This document shows, in pieces, positions 19,400-27,896 of a stretch of DNA of 64,000 bases. A program made the translations under genes and the position numbers. The stretch covers positions 48,339 through 112,338 of the forward strand of contig CALVNH010000004.1 in the NCBI GenBank assembly GCA_944349635.1, given 5' to 3'. The number at the start of each line of letters is the position of its first letter. Position 1 is the first letter of the stretch. The stretch comes from an uncultured Clostridia bacterium. Its GTDB lineage: Bacteria; Bacillota; Clostridia; Christensenellales; CAG-917. The notes under the pieces were generated by a model. The model ran no database searches, was not told the origin of the DNA, and saw nothing but the letters and a program-made list of their open reading frames with translations.

Positions 19400-20467
19400 T
19401 CACCGCATTATACTGTTTTCGTTTGTCGCGTCGAACAAGGTCACGCCCTCTCCGTCGCAAGGATAGGCGTCCACCTCGTCACACCCAAATGGACAAAGGG
19501 TGTAAAGCCCGCTTTCGGTGTGCGCTTCCGTGCCCCTTGCGGTTCTTTCGCAAAACACCGTCTTCTCGGAAAAAGCCTTTCTTGCGGGAATGCCTTTTGC
19601 CGTTGCGGAAAAGGACGGGAACCACCCGCAAAGCACCTCTTTGCCGATGTAATTTTCCAACGGTTTTCCGTCGGTGCCTTCGACAAATATTTCCTTTCCG
19701 TCACCGAATTTCAAGGTTAATACGCCGTTTTTGAGGTATAAAACGCACTTTACGACATTATAATGTACGTCAATCGCCTGCGCCGCCCACACGTTGGAAG
19801 GACGTGCGGCAATCTCTTCCCACGAGGCAACCTGCTTGACCTCACCTGCCTGCAACACCATGACGCGGTCGCTTATGCTCATGGCTTCCATGCGGTCCGT
19901 GGTGGAAAAAATCACGGAAGCACCCGCAGCGGCACGCTCTTTCAGCAACGGTGCCAAATCCGCCCATACAGCAGACGCCTCTTCTTTTGAGAGCCCCTTT
20001 GTGGGCTCGTCTATGAGCACCAGCGGAGCATCGCGCACGAAAATTCTCGCCAGCGACATTCTTCGCTGTTCCTCCGCGGACAGGCTCCGCGCGCGCAACC
20101 TGAGGCAGCCTCCTATGCCCGTCTTTTCCGCCGCGCGAATGACGCGCGAGGCGATTTCAACCTTGTCCACCCTGCGGATTTTGAGCGGAAACGCCAGGTT
20201 GTCGAACACGCTTCGGAAGCCGAACACGCAACCGTCGTCGAACACCATCACGACGTTGTCCGTCTTGACTTTGGTCGACTCGCCGCACACGAGGATTTCG
20301 CCCTCGCTGTCCTCCACGCCGGCAACGGTTTTGAGAAAAGACGTTTTGCCGCTGCCCTCTCCGCCGTAAACGGCGACGATTTCTCCGTCGGCAACGGTGA
20401 GGTCAAGCGCGCCGAAAAGACGCGCTCCGTAGAGATACTGTTTGGTCACACCTTTCAGCGTAAGCAT
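19400..20467 (-). CDS. degenerate MalK-like ABC ATPase
   Basis: The 355-residue protein has the layout of sugar-importer ATPases (MalK/UgpC type): a nucleotide-binding domain to about residue 235 and a C-terminal OB-like domain. Walker A (GGEGSGKT, 35-42) and Walker B (LVLIDEP, 149-155) are intact. Other motifs are not: the Q-loop Gln is Asp (MVFDD, residue 77), the signature is LSAEEQ (129-134), and the switch His is Thr (STTDRMEAM, residue 190). No permease or binding protein is nearby. Its ATG lies 2 bases after the preceding HD gene's stop. It may be a poorly active or regulatory ATPase; its role is unknown. Confidence 0.75.
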   Translation of the reverse strand: MLTLKGVTKQYLYGARLFGALDLTVADGEIVAVYGGEGSGKTSFLKTVAGVEDSEGEILVCGESTKVKTDNVVMVFDDGCVFGFRSVFDNLAFPLKIRRVDKVEIASRVIRAAEKTGIGGCLRLRARSLSAEEQRRMSLARIFVRDAPLVLIDEPTKGLSKEEASAVWADLAPLLKERAAAGASVIFSTTDRMEAMSISDRVMVLQAGEVKQVASWEEIAARPSNVWAAQAIDVHYNVVKCVLYLKNGVLTLKFGDGKEIFVEGTDGKPLENYIGKEVLCGWFPSFSATAKGIPARKAFSEKTVFCERTARGTEAHTESGLYTLCPFGCDEVDAYPCDGEGVTLFDATNENSIMR

Positions 20468-20469
20468 AA

Positions 20470-21048
20470 TCACAGGATGTCGAGAGGCTGGCCGTACCCT
20501 TCGCCGAAATTATCCAGGAAAAATTTGAGTTCCGGATACTCGTCGACGAGCCCGTCCAGTTGCCTCTGCAAACGGTTGAAAGCGGTATCGAACTCACGGT
20601 TTCCGGAAAGTCTTTCGTCGATACACTTGATGTAAGCCGAAAGCTTGTCTGCGACTTTCATGAGCTTGTACTCCACGGTTTCCTCGTCGGGCTGGATATA
20701 ACGGGCGTACTCCGCGGACATCTCCGCGGGAAGCGATTTCAGAAGTTTTTTGTTTATGACGTTCTCGATTTCGCTGTACGCGCCCTTGATTTTGGGACTG
20801 TAATACTTAATCGGGGTGGGCAAGTCTCCGCTCACCACTTCCGCCGTGTCGTGATACAGGGCAAGCGCGGCGATTTTTTCGGGATTCACGTTTCCGTCGA
20901 AATAGATGTTGCGGATAATGCCGAGAGCCTGCCCTACAATTGCCACGTGCGCAGCGTGCTGCATGAGGTCCTCTTTGGTGGTGGAACGCATGAGACTCCA
21001 TCTTTCGATGAGTTTCATGCGATTCAGAAGCGCATAGAATGTATACAT
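20470..21048 (-). CDS. HD-domain 5'-deoxynucleotidase, YfbR-like
   Basis: The 192-residue protein resembles YfbR, which removes the 5'-phosphate of deoxynucleoside monophosphates. Metal ligands are visible: His in MQHAAHVAI (about residue 30-34), the HD pair in LYHDTAEVVSGDLPTPIKYY (about 68-85) and Asp in VADKLSAYIKCIDE. The motif GDLPTPIKY is characteristic of this family. It begins the unit HD-ABC-ruvC. Confidence 0.85.
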   Translation of the reverse strand: MYTFYALLNRMKLIERWSLMRSTTKEDLMQHAAHVAIVGQALGIIRNIYFDGNVNPEKIAALALYHDTAEVVSGDLPTPIKYYSPKIKGAYSEIENVINKKLLKSLPAEMSAEYARYIQPDEETVEYKLMKVADKLSAYIKCIDERLSGNREFDTAFNRLQRQLDGLVDEYPELKFFLDNFGEGYGQPLDIL

Positions 21049-21143
21049 TGTTTTCTCCGCGCCGCACGGGCGGCAGTTTAATCACCGAACGCCGCGGAAA
21101 ATTCCGCGGCACCCGGACTTTGACTCACGGTCGGAACTCCTCG

Positions 21144-22535
21144 TCAGATGATGTAGCGGGCGTCCTTTTTGGGAGCGGCTTCGAGTTCCGCCTTCTTAGC
21201 TTCGTAACCCTTTCTCTCGAAGAGTGCGTAAGTGGCGTTTTTGCCTTCCTCGACGCCGGGCTGATTGAAGGTGTCGATGTTGAGCAACGCTCCGCAATAT
21301 GCCGTCTGCAACTGGAAGAACATGAGCAGCTGTCCCACGGTCTCCGCGTTGATTTCGGGAAGCAGAATGGTGTTGTTCATGTGTTTGGAGCGCGTGAGAG
21401 CGTACTCGGTGGCTATTCTCTCCGTATTGATGAGCTCGCCCATGGTGTGTCCGCACAGGAAGTTGACGTCGGCGAATTCTTCCGCACCTTGCGCTATGGT
21501 GACGTCGCCGCGGAACTTTTCCACGCCGATAATGGTGATGACCTTGTCGAAGGGACCTTCGGTGTAGAGCTGAACCTGCGAATGCTGGTCGGTGACGCCC
21601 AGGGATTTGACGGGGGTCTGCCCCGCGTTGACGGTTTTACCGTCAAGGTCGACGGCTTTGCCGAGGCTCTCGCCCCACAGCTGGCAATACCAGTCCGCCA
21701 TATATTTGAGGGCGTCCGCATAAGGCATCATTACGGAGATATTCTTGCCTTTGTCCATTGCGACGAACTGCAACGCCGCCGCCATAAGCGCGGAGTTGGC
21801 GAACATATCTTCCGTCGCGCAAGCCTTGTCCATATCCGCCGCGCCTTTGAGCAGCCCTTTGATGTCTATGCCGAGCACCGCCGCGGGCAACAGTCCGACG
21901 GGACAGAGCTCTGAAAATCTTCCGCCCACTCCGTCGGGAATGTAGAAGGTCTTGAAGCCCTCTTTCTTGGCAAGTTTGATGAGGTTGCCCTTGCTTGCGG
22001 AAGTGGTGGCGATGACGTGCTTGTTCCAGTCCTCGCCGACGGCTTTTTTGAGAATGTCGGCGATGATGAGATACTGGCTCATGGTTTCGGACGTGGCACC
22101 GCTTTTCGTCACGACGTTGAACATGGTGCGTTTGACGTCGACGACGTCAAGCAGAGCAAGCATTCTTTCGGGGTCGACGTTGTCCTCGACGTAAAATTTG
22201 ACTCCCCTCTTGTCCTTGGGCAAATCGTTGTAACGGAAATGGCACAGCGCGGTAAACACGGCAATGGGACCCAGCGCGCTTCCGCCGATGCCCAGCACGA
22301 CAAAATTGTCGAAATTCTTTCTGACGTCCGCCGCGGTTGCGATGATGTCCTCAACGACCGCGTCCTGATTGTATGGCAAATCCGCCCACTCCGTCATACC
22401 CGTTCCGCGCATCTTGCCGAAAGAGCGGAATGCTTCCGCCGCCTTGGGAGCAACGGCTTTCAGTTCGGCGTCGGTGATGCCTTGCGAACCGATGAACTTG
22501 TCCATCATATTGTTGAAATCGAACTTAATCAGCAT
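21144..22535 (-). CDS. pgi: glucose-6-phosphate isomerase
   Basis: Pgi interconverts glucose 6-phosphate and fructose 6-phosphate. The 463-residue length matches the shorter Firmicutes form. GIGGSALGP, VTKSGATSETMSQYL and GGRFSELCPVGLLPAAVLG are the phosphate-site and signature sequences; a catalytic His lies in the SKHMNNTILLPEINAE region and a Lys near the C-terminus. A GGAGG site precedes the ATG. Its first 11 bases overlap the end of the isomerase gene upstream. Confidence 0.96.
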   Translation of the reverse strand: MLIKFDFNNMMDKFIGSQGITDAELKAVAPKAAEAFRSFGKMRGTGMTEWADLPYNQDAVVEDIIATAADVRKNFDNFVVLGIGGSALGPIAVFTALCHFRYNDLPKDKRGVKFYVEDNVDPERMLALLDVVDVKRTMFNVVTKSGATSETMSQYLIIADILKKAVGEDWNKHVIATTSASKGNLIKLAKKEGFKTFYIPDGVGGRFSELCPVGLLPAAVLGIDIKGLLKGAADMDKACATEDMFANSALMAAALQFVAMDKGKNISVMMPYADALKYMADWYCQLWGESLGKAVDLDGKTVNAGQTPVKSLGVTDQHSQVQLYTEGPFDKVITIIGVEKFRGDVTIAQGAEEFADVNFLCGHTMGELINTERIATEYALTRSKHMNNTILLPEINAETVGQLLMFFQLQTAYCGALLNIDTFNQPGVEEGKNATYALFERKGYEAKKAELEAAPKKDARYII

Positions 22536-23319
22536 AAGAGCCTCCGATAATGTTTTTCAGATATTTAACGCTGTCGGCAATCTGGTCGAAAGACGCATAA
22601 TCGCCGGCGTACTGTTCTATGAGCAAAGGACCCTCGTATCCCCTCGAAACGAGTTCCCCGCAAAGGTCGGCAAACGGGAAAACCCCATTTCCGACAAGGC
22701 ATACTTTCCCGTCCTCCGTGCAGTCGGAAACGTGGACGTTTTTCAGGCTGTCGCCCATTGCGTCGAGATACTCCCGCCAGTCGCGCCCGCTCTGGCGTGC
22801 CTGCTTGATGTCGAGCACGGTTCCCACGTCGGGACAGTATTCCTTTGCTTCGGCAAAAAATTCCGGGCTGTTGAAAGCCGCCCAGTGCACGTTCTCGAAA
22901 CACAGCGTAACGCCGTAATCAGCCGCCGTGTCGCCGAGTTCCTTCATTCGTCTGCCTATCCTTTCGGGAGAAAGCACCGTGGTGCGCTTCAATCTCGTGC
23001 TTCCGTGAAAGGTGTAGTACCGCGCGCCTATTTTCCGCGCCGTGTCCAACACTCTCCTATAAAAGAATTCCGCGTCCTTGCGCGTCCTTTCCGCCGCATT
23101 GAACAACTGCGGTTCGAACTGCGTGTTGAGAGAATGAACGGAATAAATTTCGAGCCCGTCGGCGCGCTCTTTGAGCAAATCGCCGAATGCGGGCTCGTAT
23201 TCGCTGTACGTTGTCAGGAAAACTTCCGCACATTCTCCCCCGCATTGTTTAATGACCGAGAACGAATCCTCGGTCAAAACTTTCGAAAAGAATGTTGCGG
23301 TCGAAATTCCGACTTTCAT
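22525..23319 (-). CDS. TIM-barrel sugar isomerase/epimerase (AP endonuclease family 2 fold)
   Basis: The 264-residue protein has the xylose-isomerase-like TIM-barrel fold. Candidate metal ligands are the Glu in LCFENVHW, the Asp in TVLDIKQA, the His in NVHVSDCT and the Glu in LLIEQYAGD, plus YTFHGST earlier. This pattern fits IolI/IolE/hexulose-phosphate-type isomerases; the substrate is unknown. It overlaps hpf by 1 base (TGATG) and pgi by 11 bases, so the three are one operon. Confidence 0.8.
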   Translation of the reverse strand: MKVGISTATFFSKVLTEDSFSVIKQCGGECAEVFLTTYSEYEPAFGDLLKERADGLEIYSVHSLNTQFEPQLFNAAERTRKDAEFFYRRVLDTARKIGARYYTFHGSTRLKRTTVLSPERIGRRMKELGDTAADYGVTLCFENVHWAAFNSPEFFAEAKEYCPDVGTVLDIKQARQSGRDWREYLDAMGDSLKNVHVSDCTEDGKVCLVGNGVFPFADLCGELVSRGYEGPLLIEQYAGDYASFDQIADSVKYLKNIIGGSYAD

Positions 23320-23651
23320 CAGGCGTCTTCTTCCTCGTACACGTTTTCGGAGCCTTTTTTCGTTTTGCCCCAGATGTCTTTCTGTTTGCGAATCTGCCCC
23401 AGCAATCTGGGAATCACTTCGTCGATGTTGTCGAAGGGAGAATTGGACGAGGCTTCCGCGCGATAGGTCTGGCTGCGGTATACGACGGTCATAACCGTGG
23501 TGTACGTGCCGCCTTCCAGCGTCACGACGAATTTCGCAACGGCGTCATCGTCGTCGTTGAAATACTTGTCGAGTTTGGCGCACTTTTTTTCGGTGATTGC
23601 TTTGAGCGAGTCGCTGACGTTGTAGTCTTTTCCGAACAATTCGATTTTCAT
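23319..23651 (-). CDS. hpf: short ribosome hibernation-promoting factor (S30AE/HPF-like)
   Basis: The 110-residue protein matches the N-terminal S30AE domain: MKIELFGKDYNVSDSLKAITEKKCAKLDKYF is a typical start, followed by beta strands with YTTVMTVVYRSQTYRAEASS and an IDEVIPRLLGQIRKQK helix. Most Firmicutes carry a long HPF of about 180 residues with a C-terminal dimerisation domain; that domain is missing here. The ATG at 23651 has a GGAGG site. It is the first gene of the operon with the isomerase and pgi. A long-form copy could exist elsewhere. Confidence 0.8.
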   Translation of the reverse strand: MKIELFGKDYNVSDSLKAITEKKCAKLDKYFNDDDDAVAKFVVTLEGGTYTTVMTVVYRSQTYRAEASSNSPFDNIDEVIPRLLGQIRKQKDIWGKTKKGSENVYEEEDA

Positions 23652-23679
23652 TGTTTCGCCTCCGAATTTTGGTAAATAC

Positions 23680-23708
23680 ATTATATCAAAAATATTCACG
23701 CTGTTCAA
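23680..23708 (-). promoter_or_regulatory. sigma-A promoter of hpf-isomerase-pgi
   Basis: TTGAAC and TATAAT on the minus strand, spacer exactly 17 bases, with about 20 bases from the predicted start to the hpf ATG. Confidence 0.8.
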
Positions 23709-23887
23709 GACGGTTAATGAAAATATATCGTAGAGACGCATATATACTATCATACGCGCGCGCCGAACGCAAACGAATGAGCGCACAATTGCCCGCCCGA
23801 CTTCCCCTGAAATGCGCGGCAAAACAAAAACGCCCGTTAAAAGGGCGTTTTTTCAATACGGGTTTCGCATTGTTTGATGTCGGCGGG

Positions 23888-26440
23888 TTATTTTTCGAAC
23901 ACGAGTTTGTCGGCGTCCGCGGTGACTTTGACTTTGTCGCCCATGCCGATTTCGCCCGCAAGCAACATTTCGCTGAGTTTGTCCTCCACAAGCCGCTGTA
24001 TGGTACGGCGCAAAGGTCTTGCTCCGTACTCTTCGTTGTAACCCTGCCCGACGATAAAGTCCTTGGCTTCCTGCGTGAGTTCCAGCGTGATTCCGCGTTC
24101 GGACAGACGCTTGGAAAGCGATTGGAACATGATGGAAGAAATCTTTTCGATGTCCTCTTTTGTGAGTTTGTGGAAAATGATGATTTCGTCGATGCGGTTG
24201 ATGAGTTCGGGTTTCATGGACTCTTTGAGAGCCTGCATCTGCCTTTCCTTCATGGCTTCGTATTCGGACGCCGCTTTTTCGGACTGCACGCCGAAGCCCA
24301 GAGGCGCTTTCATTCTGCCGATTTCCGCAGCCCCGATGTTGGACGTCATGATGATGATTGTGTTCTTGAAACTCACCACTCTGCCGTGGCTGTCCGTCAA
24401 TCTGCCGTCCTCGAGAATCTGCAGCAGAATGTTGAACACTTCGGGGTGCGCCTTCTCGATTTCGTCGAACAACACCACGGAATAGGGTTTGCGACGCACC
24501 TTTTCCGTGAGCTGTCCGCCCTCGTCGTAACCGACGTAACCCGGCGCGGAGCCGATGAGTTTGGACACGTTGTGCTTCTCCATATACTCCGACATATCGA
24601 CGCGCACAAGCAGATTTTCGTCGCCGAACATTGCTTCGGCAAGTGCCTTCGCAAGCTCCGTTTTTCCCACGCCCGTGGGTCCCAGGAAGATAAACGAACC
24701 TATGGGACGCTTGGGGTCTTTCAAGCCGGCGCGGGCACGCTTGATTGCCTTTGCCACCGCGCTGACAGCCTCTTCCTGTCCTATGACGCGCTTGTGGAGA
24801 ATCTCTTCGAGATGTTGCAGTTTTTCGCTCTCGCCTTCCGTGATTTTGCGCACGGGAATGCCCGTCCAGTCCGCGACGATTTCCGCGATTTCCTCTTCGC
24901 CTATGCTGAGTTTGATGTTGCCGCTCTTGTTCTTCCACTCGGCTTCCAGCTTCTCTTTCTGCTCGACGAGATTGTCGCGCTCCTGTTTCAGTTTGTCCGC
25001 AAGTTCGTACTGCTCGTGACGCGCCGCTTCGGACTTGTTGAGCTCCACCTCTTTGATTTTGTCCTCGATTTTGCGGATTTCGGGCGGCGTGGTGAAGTTG
25101 AGTATCTTCTTTCTGCTCGCCGCTTCGTCGATGAGGTCGATTGCCTTGTCCGGCAGAAATCTGTCCGTGATGTACCTGTCGGACAGAATGGCGGCGGAAG
25201 ATATCGCTTCGTCCGTGATTTCCACTTTGTGGTGCTGTTCGTATTTCTCTTTCAGCCCCTGCAAAATCTCGATTGTATCGGACACGGTGGGTTGTTCCAC
25301 CATAATGGGCTGGAACCTTCTCTCCAACGCGGCGTCCTTTTCAAAATACTTTCTGTACTCCTCAATCGTCGTTGCGCCGATGGTCTGCAATTCGCCGCGC
25401 GCAAGCATGGGTTTGAGGACGTTGGCGACGTCAAGCCCGCCCTCGCCCGTGGACCCCGTGCCGAGTATGGTGTGAATTTCGTCGATGAACAGTATGATGT
25501 TGCCGGCGTTCTTGATGCCGTCGATTGCCTTTTTGAGCCTCTCCTCGAAATCTCCGCGGTAACGCGTTCCCGCCACCATGGACGTGATGTCCAGCGAAAA
25601 CACGATTTTCCCGCGCAGAATGTCGGGCACCTGACCCTTGACTATCGCCTGCGCCAGCCCGTCCACTATTGCGGATTTGCCGACGCCGGGTTCGCCTATC
25701 AGCACGGGGTTGTTTTTTGTTCTGCGGCAAAGAATCTGTATGATTCTTTCGATTTCCTTTCCTCTGCCGATGACGGGGTCAAGTTTGCCCGCCTTGGCTT
25801 TCGCCGTCAAGTCCGTGCCGAACTTTGAAAGTTCCTCCGACAGCCCCCCGCCGTCGTTCCGTCGCGGCGCGACTTCCGCGCTTTGCTCCGTATAGGGCGC
25901 ATATTCTGCGGAAGGTTCGCCGCCTGCCGCTTTTCTCGGAGAAGGAGAGAAAAACTCACCGAAAATGTTGTTTATGACGTCTTGCAGATTGTCTATGTCA
26001 AAAGTGTTTTGCTCCCGCGACGCCGGCCTTTCTCCGCGCATCGCATGCGCCAGTTTTGACTGCATGATGTCCAAATCTATTCCCCACCTGCGAGCCAGCA
26101 CGCCTGCCGCAACGGAAGTCCTGTCCTCGGCAAGCGCATAAAGCAGATGTTCCGTGTTGACCTGTCCCGCGCCCACGCTCTGCGCAACGGCGACGGAAGT
26201 GTCCACCGCCCTTTGTGCGCGGGAAGAAACGGACACGCTGGCGACAGGCTGTCCCAACGTGAAAAGACCCAGCACCGCACTTTCGTTCACACCGTACTGT
26301 TCCAGAATTTTATTTGCAAGGCTGCCCTTCTGTGCCGCAAGTCCGTAAAGCAAATGTTCGGTGCATACAAGCCCGCCAGTGCGGGCGGCAAGCCCGACCG
26401 CCTTGTCCATTGCCGCTTTGTAATTGTCGGAATATCTCAC
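23888..26440 (-). CDS. clpC: Clp protease ATPase subunit ClpC
   Basis: ClpC unfolds proteins for ClpP and, with McsB, degrades arginine-phosphorylated substrates. The 850 residues show the N-domain (SDNYKAAMDKAVGLAARTG), AAA-1 (GEPGVGKSAIVDGLAQ), a central UVR-like coiled-coil (KSEAARHEQYELADKLKQE) and AAA-2 (GPTGVGKTELAKALAEAMFG). The start is GTG at 26440, overlapping the mcsB stop, with a strong GGAGG. It is last in mcsA-mcsB-clpC. Confidence 0.96.
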   Translation of the reverse strand: MRYSDNYKAAMDKAVGLAARTGGLVCTEHLLYGLAAQKGSLANKILEQYGVNESAVLGLFTLGQPVASVSVSSRAQRAVDTSVAVAQSVGAGQVNTEHLLYALAEDRTSVAAGVLARRWGIDLDIMQSKLAHAMRGERPASREQNTFDIDNLQDVINNIFGEFFSPSPRKAAGGEPSAEYAPYTEQSAEVAPRRNDGGGLSEELSKFGTDLTAKAKAGKLDPVIGRGKEIERIIQILCRRTKNNPVLIGEPGVGKSAIVDGLAQAIVKGQVPDILRGKIVFSLDITSMVAGTRYRGDFEERLKKAIDGIKNAGNIILFIDEIHTILGTGSTGEGGLDVANVLKPMLARGELQTIGATTIEEYRKYFEKDAALERRFQPIMVEQPTVSDTIEILQGLKEKYEQHHKVEITDEAISSAAILSDRYITDRFLPDKAIDLIDEAASRKKILNFTTPPEIRKIEDKIKEVELNKSEAARHEQYELADKLKQERDNLVEQKEKLEAEWKNKSGNIKLSIGEEEIAEIVADWTGIPVRKITEGESEKLQHLEEILHKRVIGQEEAVSAVAKAIKRARAGLKDPKRPIGSFIFLGPTGVGKTELAKALAEAMFGDENLLVRVDMSEYMEKHNVSKLIGSAPGYVGYDEGGQLTEKVRRKPYSVVLFDEIEKAHPEVFNILLQILEDGRLTDSHGRVVSFKNTIIIMTSNIGAAEIGRMKAPLGFGVQSEKAASEYEAMKERQMQALKESMKPELINRIDEIIIFHKLTKEDIEKISSIMFQSLSKRLSERGITLELTQEAKDFIVGQGYNEEYGARPLRRTIQRLVEDKLSEMLLAGEIGMGDKVKVTADADKLVFEK

Positions 26441-27465
26441 TTGTTTACCTCCTTCAGAATGCTTTTGACGAGAGTCGCCCGAGTGATGTCTCTCTGCTCC
26501 GCGTCCGCCTCTCCCGTGGCAAGCGCGAGATTTGCGGCAGAACACAAAACAAGCAGTTTATCAAGCGGTTTTGTGTCTTTAAGCGGCAGAATATTGAGAA
26601 TAACGCCGAGTTTCACGTCGGAAATCAAACTCATGAGTTCCGCCGACGTCAGCATATAAGCGTTGAGCAGAATGCCGTAACTGCGCGCCACTTTGTCATA
26701 AAGCTGCACACCCTGCTTGTGCGCCAGCTTTTCCCGCGCACGGCTCTCGTGCAGACACATCTCCACGGTGGCTCTCTCTATTATTTCTATTATACTCTCC
26801 TCGTCAATACCCAGGGTTCTGGTGTTTGACAACTGATACATATCTCCGAGAGCGCTGCTCCCCTCACCGTACACCCCTCTGACCGTCAGTCCGTACTGCT
26901 TGACGAATTTCGTCAACGCCGTTTCTATACTGCCCGCCAGTTTCAGCGCCGGCAAAAACAGCATGGTGGAAGCTCTCATTCCCGTGCCGAGGTTGGTCGG
27001 ACACGCCGTGAGATAACCCAGTCTGTCGTCAAACGCCACGGGAAGCTCCGCACTCAGGCGGTCGTCGAAACGGTTTATTCTCTTGTATGCCAGAGGAAGA
27101 TTGAATCCGTCTTCCTTGCATTGCTCTCGCACGTGGTCCTCTTCGTTGAGCATGACCGATATGCTCTGGCTCTTCTCCAGAATCACGGCTCCCGTTGCGG
27201 AATTCTGCTGCAATGCGGGCGATATGACGTGACGTTCCACCATTGCCAGTTTCTGCACGGAAGTCAAATCTTTCATAAAATAAAAATCGTACTCGAAAAG
27301 CCCTTTCGCTGCATTTTCCGCCCCCGCAAACAGAGCGCGCATACGCTCCGCGTTCACGCGCGTTTTCGCGTTGGGGAAAGGCAACCCCTCTATATTGCGC
27401 GCCAGCCTTATGCGCGAAGATATGACGTTGAAACGGGTAAGTTCCTGCGTTGCTTTAACGTCCAC
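26437..27465 (-). CDS. mcsB: protein arginine kinase McsB
   Basis: McsB phosphorylates arginine residues and so marks proteins for ClpCP. The 342-residue protein has the phosphagen-kinase-like fold: VISSRIRLARNIEGLPFP at the N-terminus, the region LGYLTACPTNLGTGMRAS with the catalytic Cys, and RGVYGEGSSALGDMYQLSN. The start is GTG at 27465, inside the end of mcsA (11-base overlap), which suggests translational coupling. Confidence 0.95.
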   Translation of the reverse strand: MDVKATQELTRFNVISSRIRLARNIEGLPFPNAKTRVNAERMRALFAGAENAAKGLFEYDFYFMKDLTSVQKLAMVERHVISPALQQNSATGAVILEKSQSISVMLNEEDHVREQCKEDGFNLPLAYKRINRFDDRLSAELPVAFDDRLGYLTACPTNLGTGMRASTMLFLPALKLAGSIETALTKFVKQYGLTVRGVYGEGSSALGDMYQLSNTRTLGIDEESIIEIIERATVEMCLHESRAREKLAHKQGVQLYDKVARSYGILLNAYMLTSAELMSLISDVKLGVILNILPLKDTKPLDKLLVLCSAANLALATGEADAEQRDITRATLVKSILKEVNK

Positions 27466-27793
27466 GGCGACCTCCTTTCGGGCGCTTCCCTACGTGCAAC
27501 GCTTCGGTCTGCGTGGCCTCCGCCGCCGCGACGGCAACCTCTCTCATGTTTCTGTAACAGTCGGGACAGCCGAACATGAACGTCTTTTGAAAATCTCTTG
27601 CCGTGGTTCCGCAAACGGGACACGACGTGCCCTTGCCGGCGTTGAGTTCCTGCATGGTTTCGAAAGCCGTTCTGCCCGATTTGAGTATTGCCTTGTAGCA
27701 CTCTTCGCAAAAGCGGTATTCGGCGACGCCGTTGTTTATCACCGTTCTGTCCACCAGTACTGCGGGTCTCTGTTTGCAATAATCGCAAAGCAT
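27455..27793 (-). CDS. mcsA: McsA, zinc-finger activator of McsB (short form)
   Basis: McsA stimulates McsB kinase activity. The 112-residue protein has four CxxC zinc motifs: CDYC, CEEC, CPVC and CPDC. The usual McsA is about 170-180 residues with a C-terminal UVR motif; that part is missing and the protein ends in a basic tail. The ATG at 27793 is placed just before the first CxxC, as in the family. No ctsR repressor gene lies upstream, unlike in Bacillus. Confidence 0.88.
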   Translation of the reverse strand: MLCDYCKQRPAVLVDRTVINNGVAEYRFCEECYKAILKSGRTAFETMQELNAGKGTSCPVCGTTARDFQKTFMFGCPDCYRNMREVAVAAAEATQTEALHVGKRPKGGRRGR

Positions 27794-27841
27794 CGGTATC
27801 AAATCCCTTCGCGCGAGCGCGGCGCGCGTTTTTTTTAGGAT

Positions 27842-27870
27842 ATTATACAGCCGCAAGTGTTGTTTTGCAA
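27842..27870 (-). promoter_or_regulatory. sigma-A promoter of mcsA-mcsB-clpC
   Basis: TTGCAA and TATAAT on the minus strand with a 17-base spacer. I see no CtsR-type tandem heptad (GGTCAAA) next to it. Confidence 0.75.
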
Positions 27871-27884
27871 TAGAGTTTGTGCAA

Positions 27885-27890
27885 TAATAC
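27885..27890 (+). promoter_or_regulatory. possible -10 box of dinB
   Basis: TAATAC ends 6 bases before the dinB ATG, so transcription would start at or next to the start codon. The -35 region is weak and shares bases with the divergent mcsA promoter. Confidence 0.4.
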
Positions 27891-27896
27891 ATTCGT

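Noticed and set aside
23651-25828. Long open frame antisense to clpC
   Set aside because: It mirrors the codon pattern of clpC, has low-complexity His/Phe/Val-rich sequence and no family motif or initiation signal.
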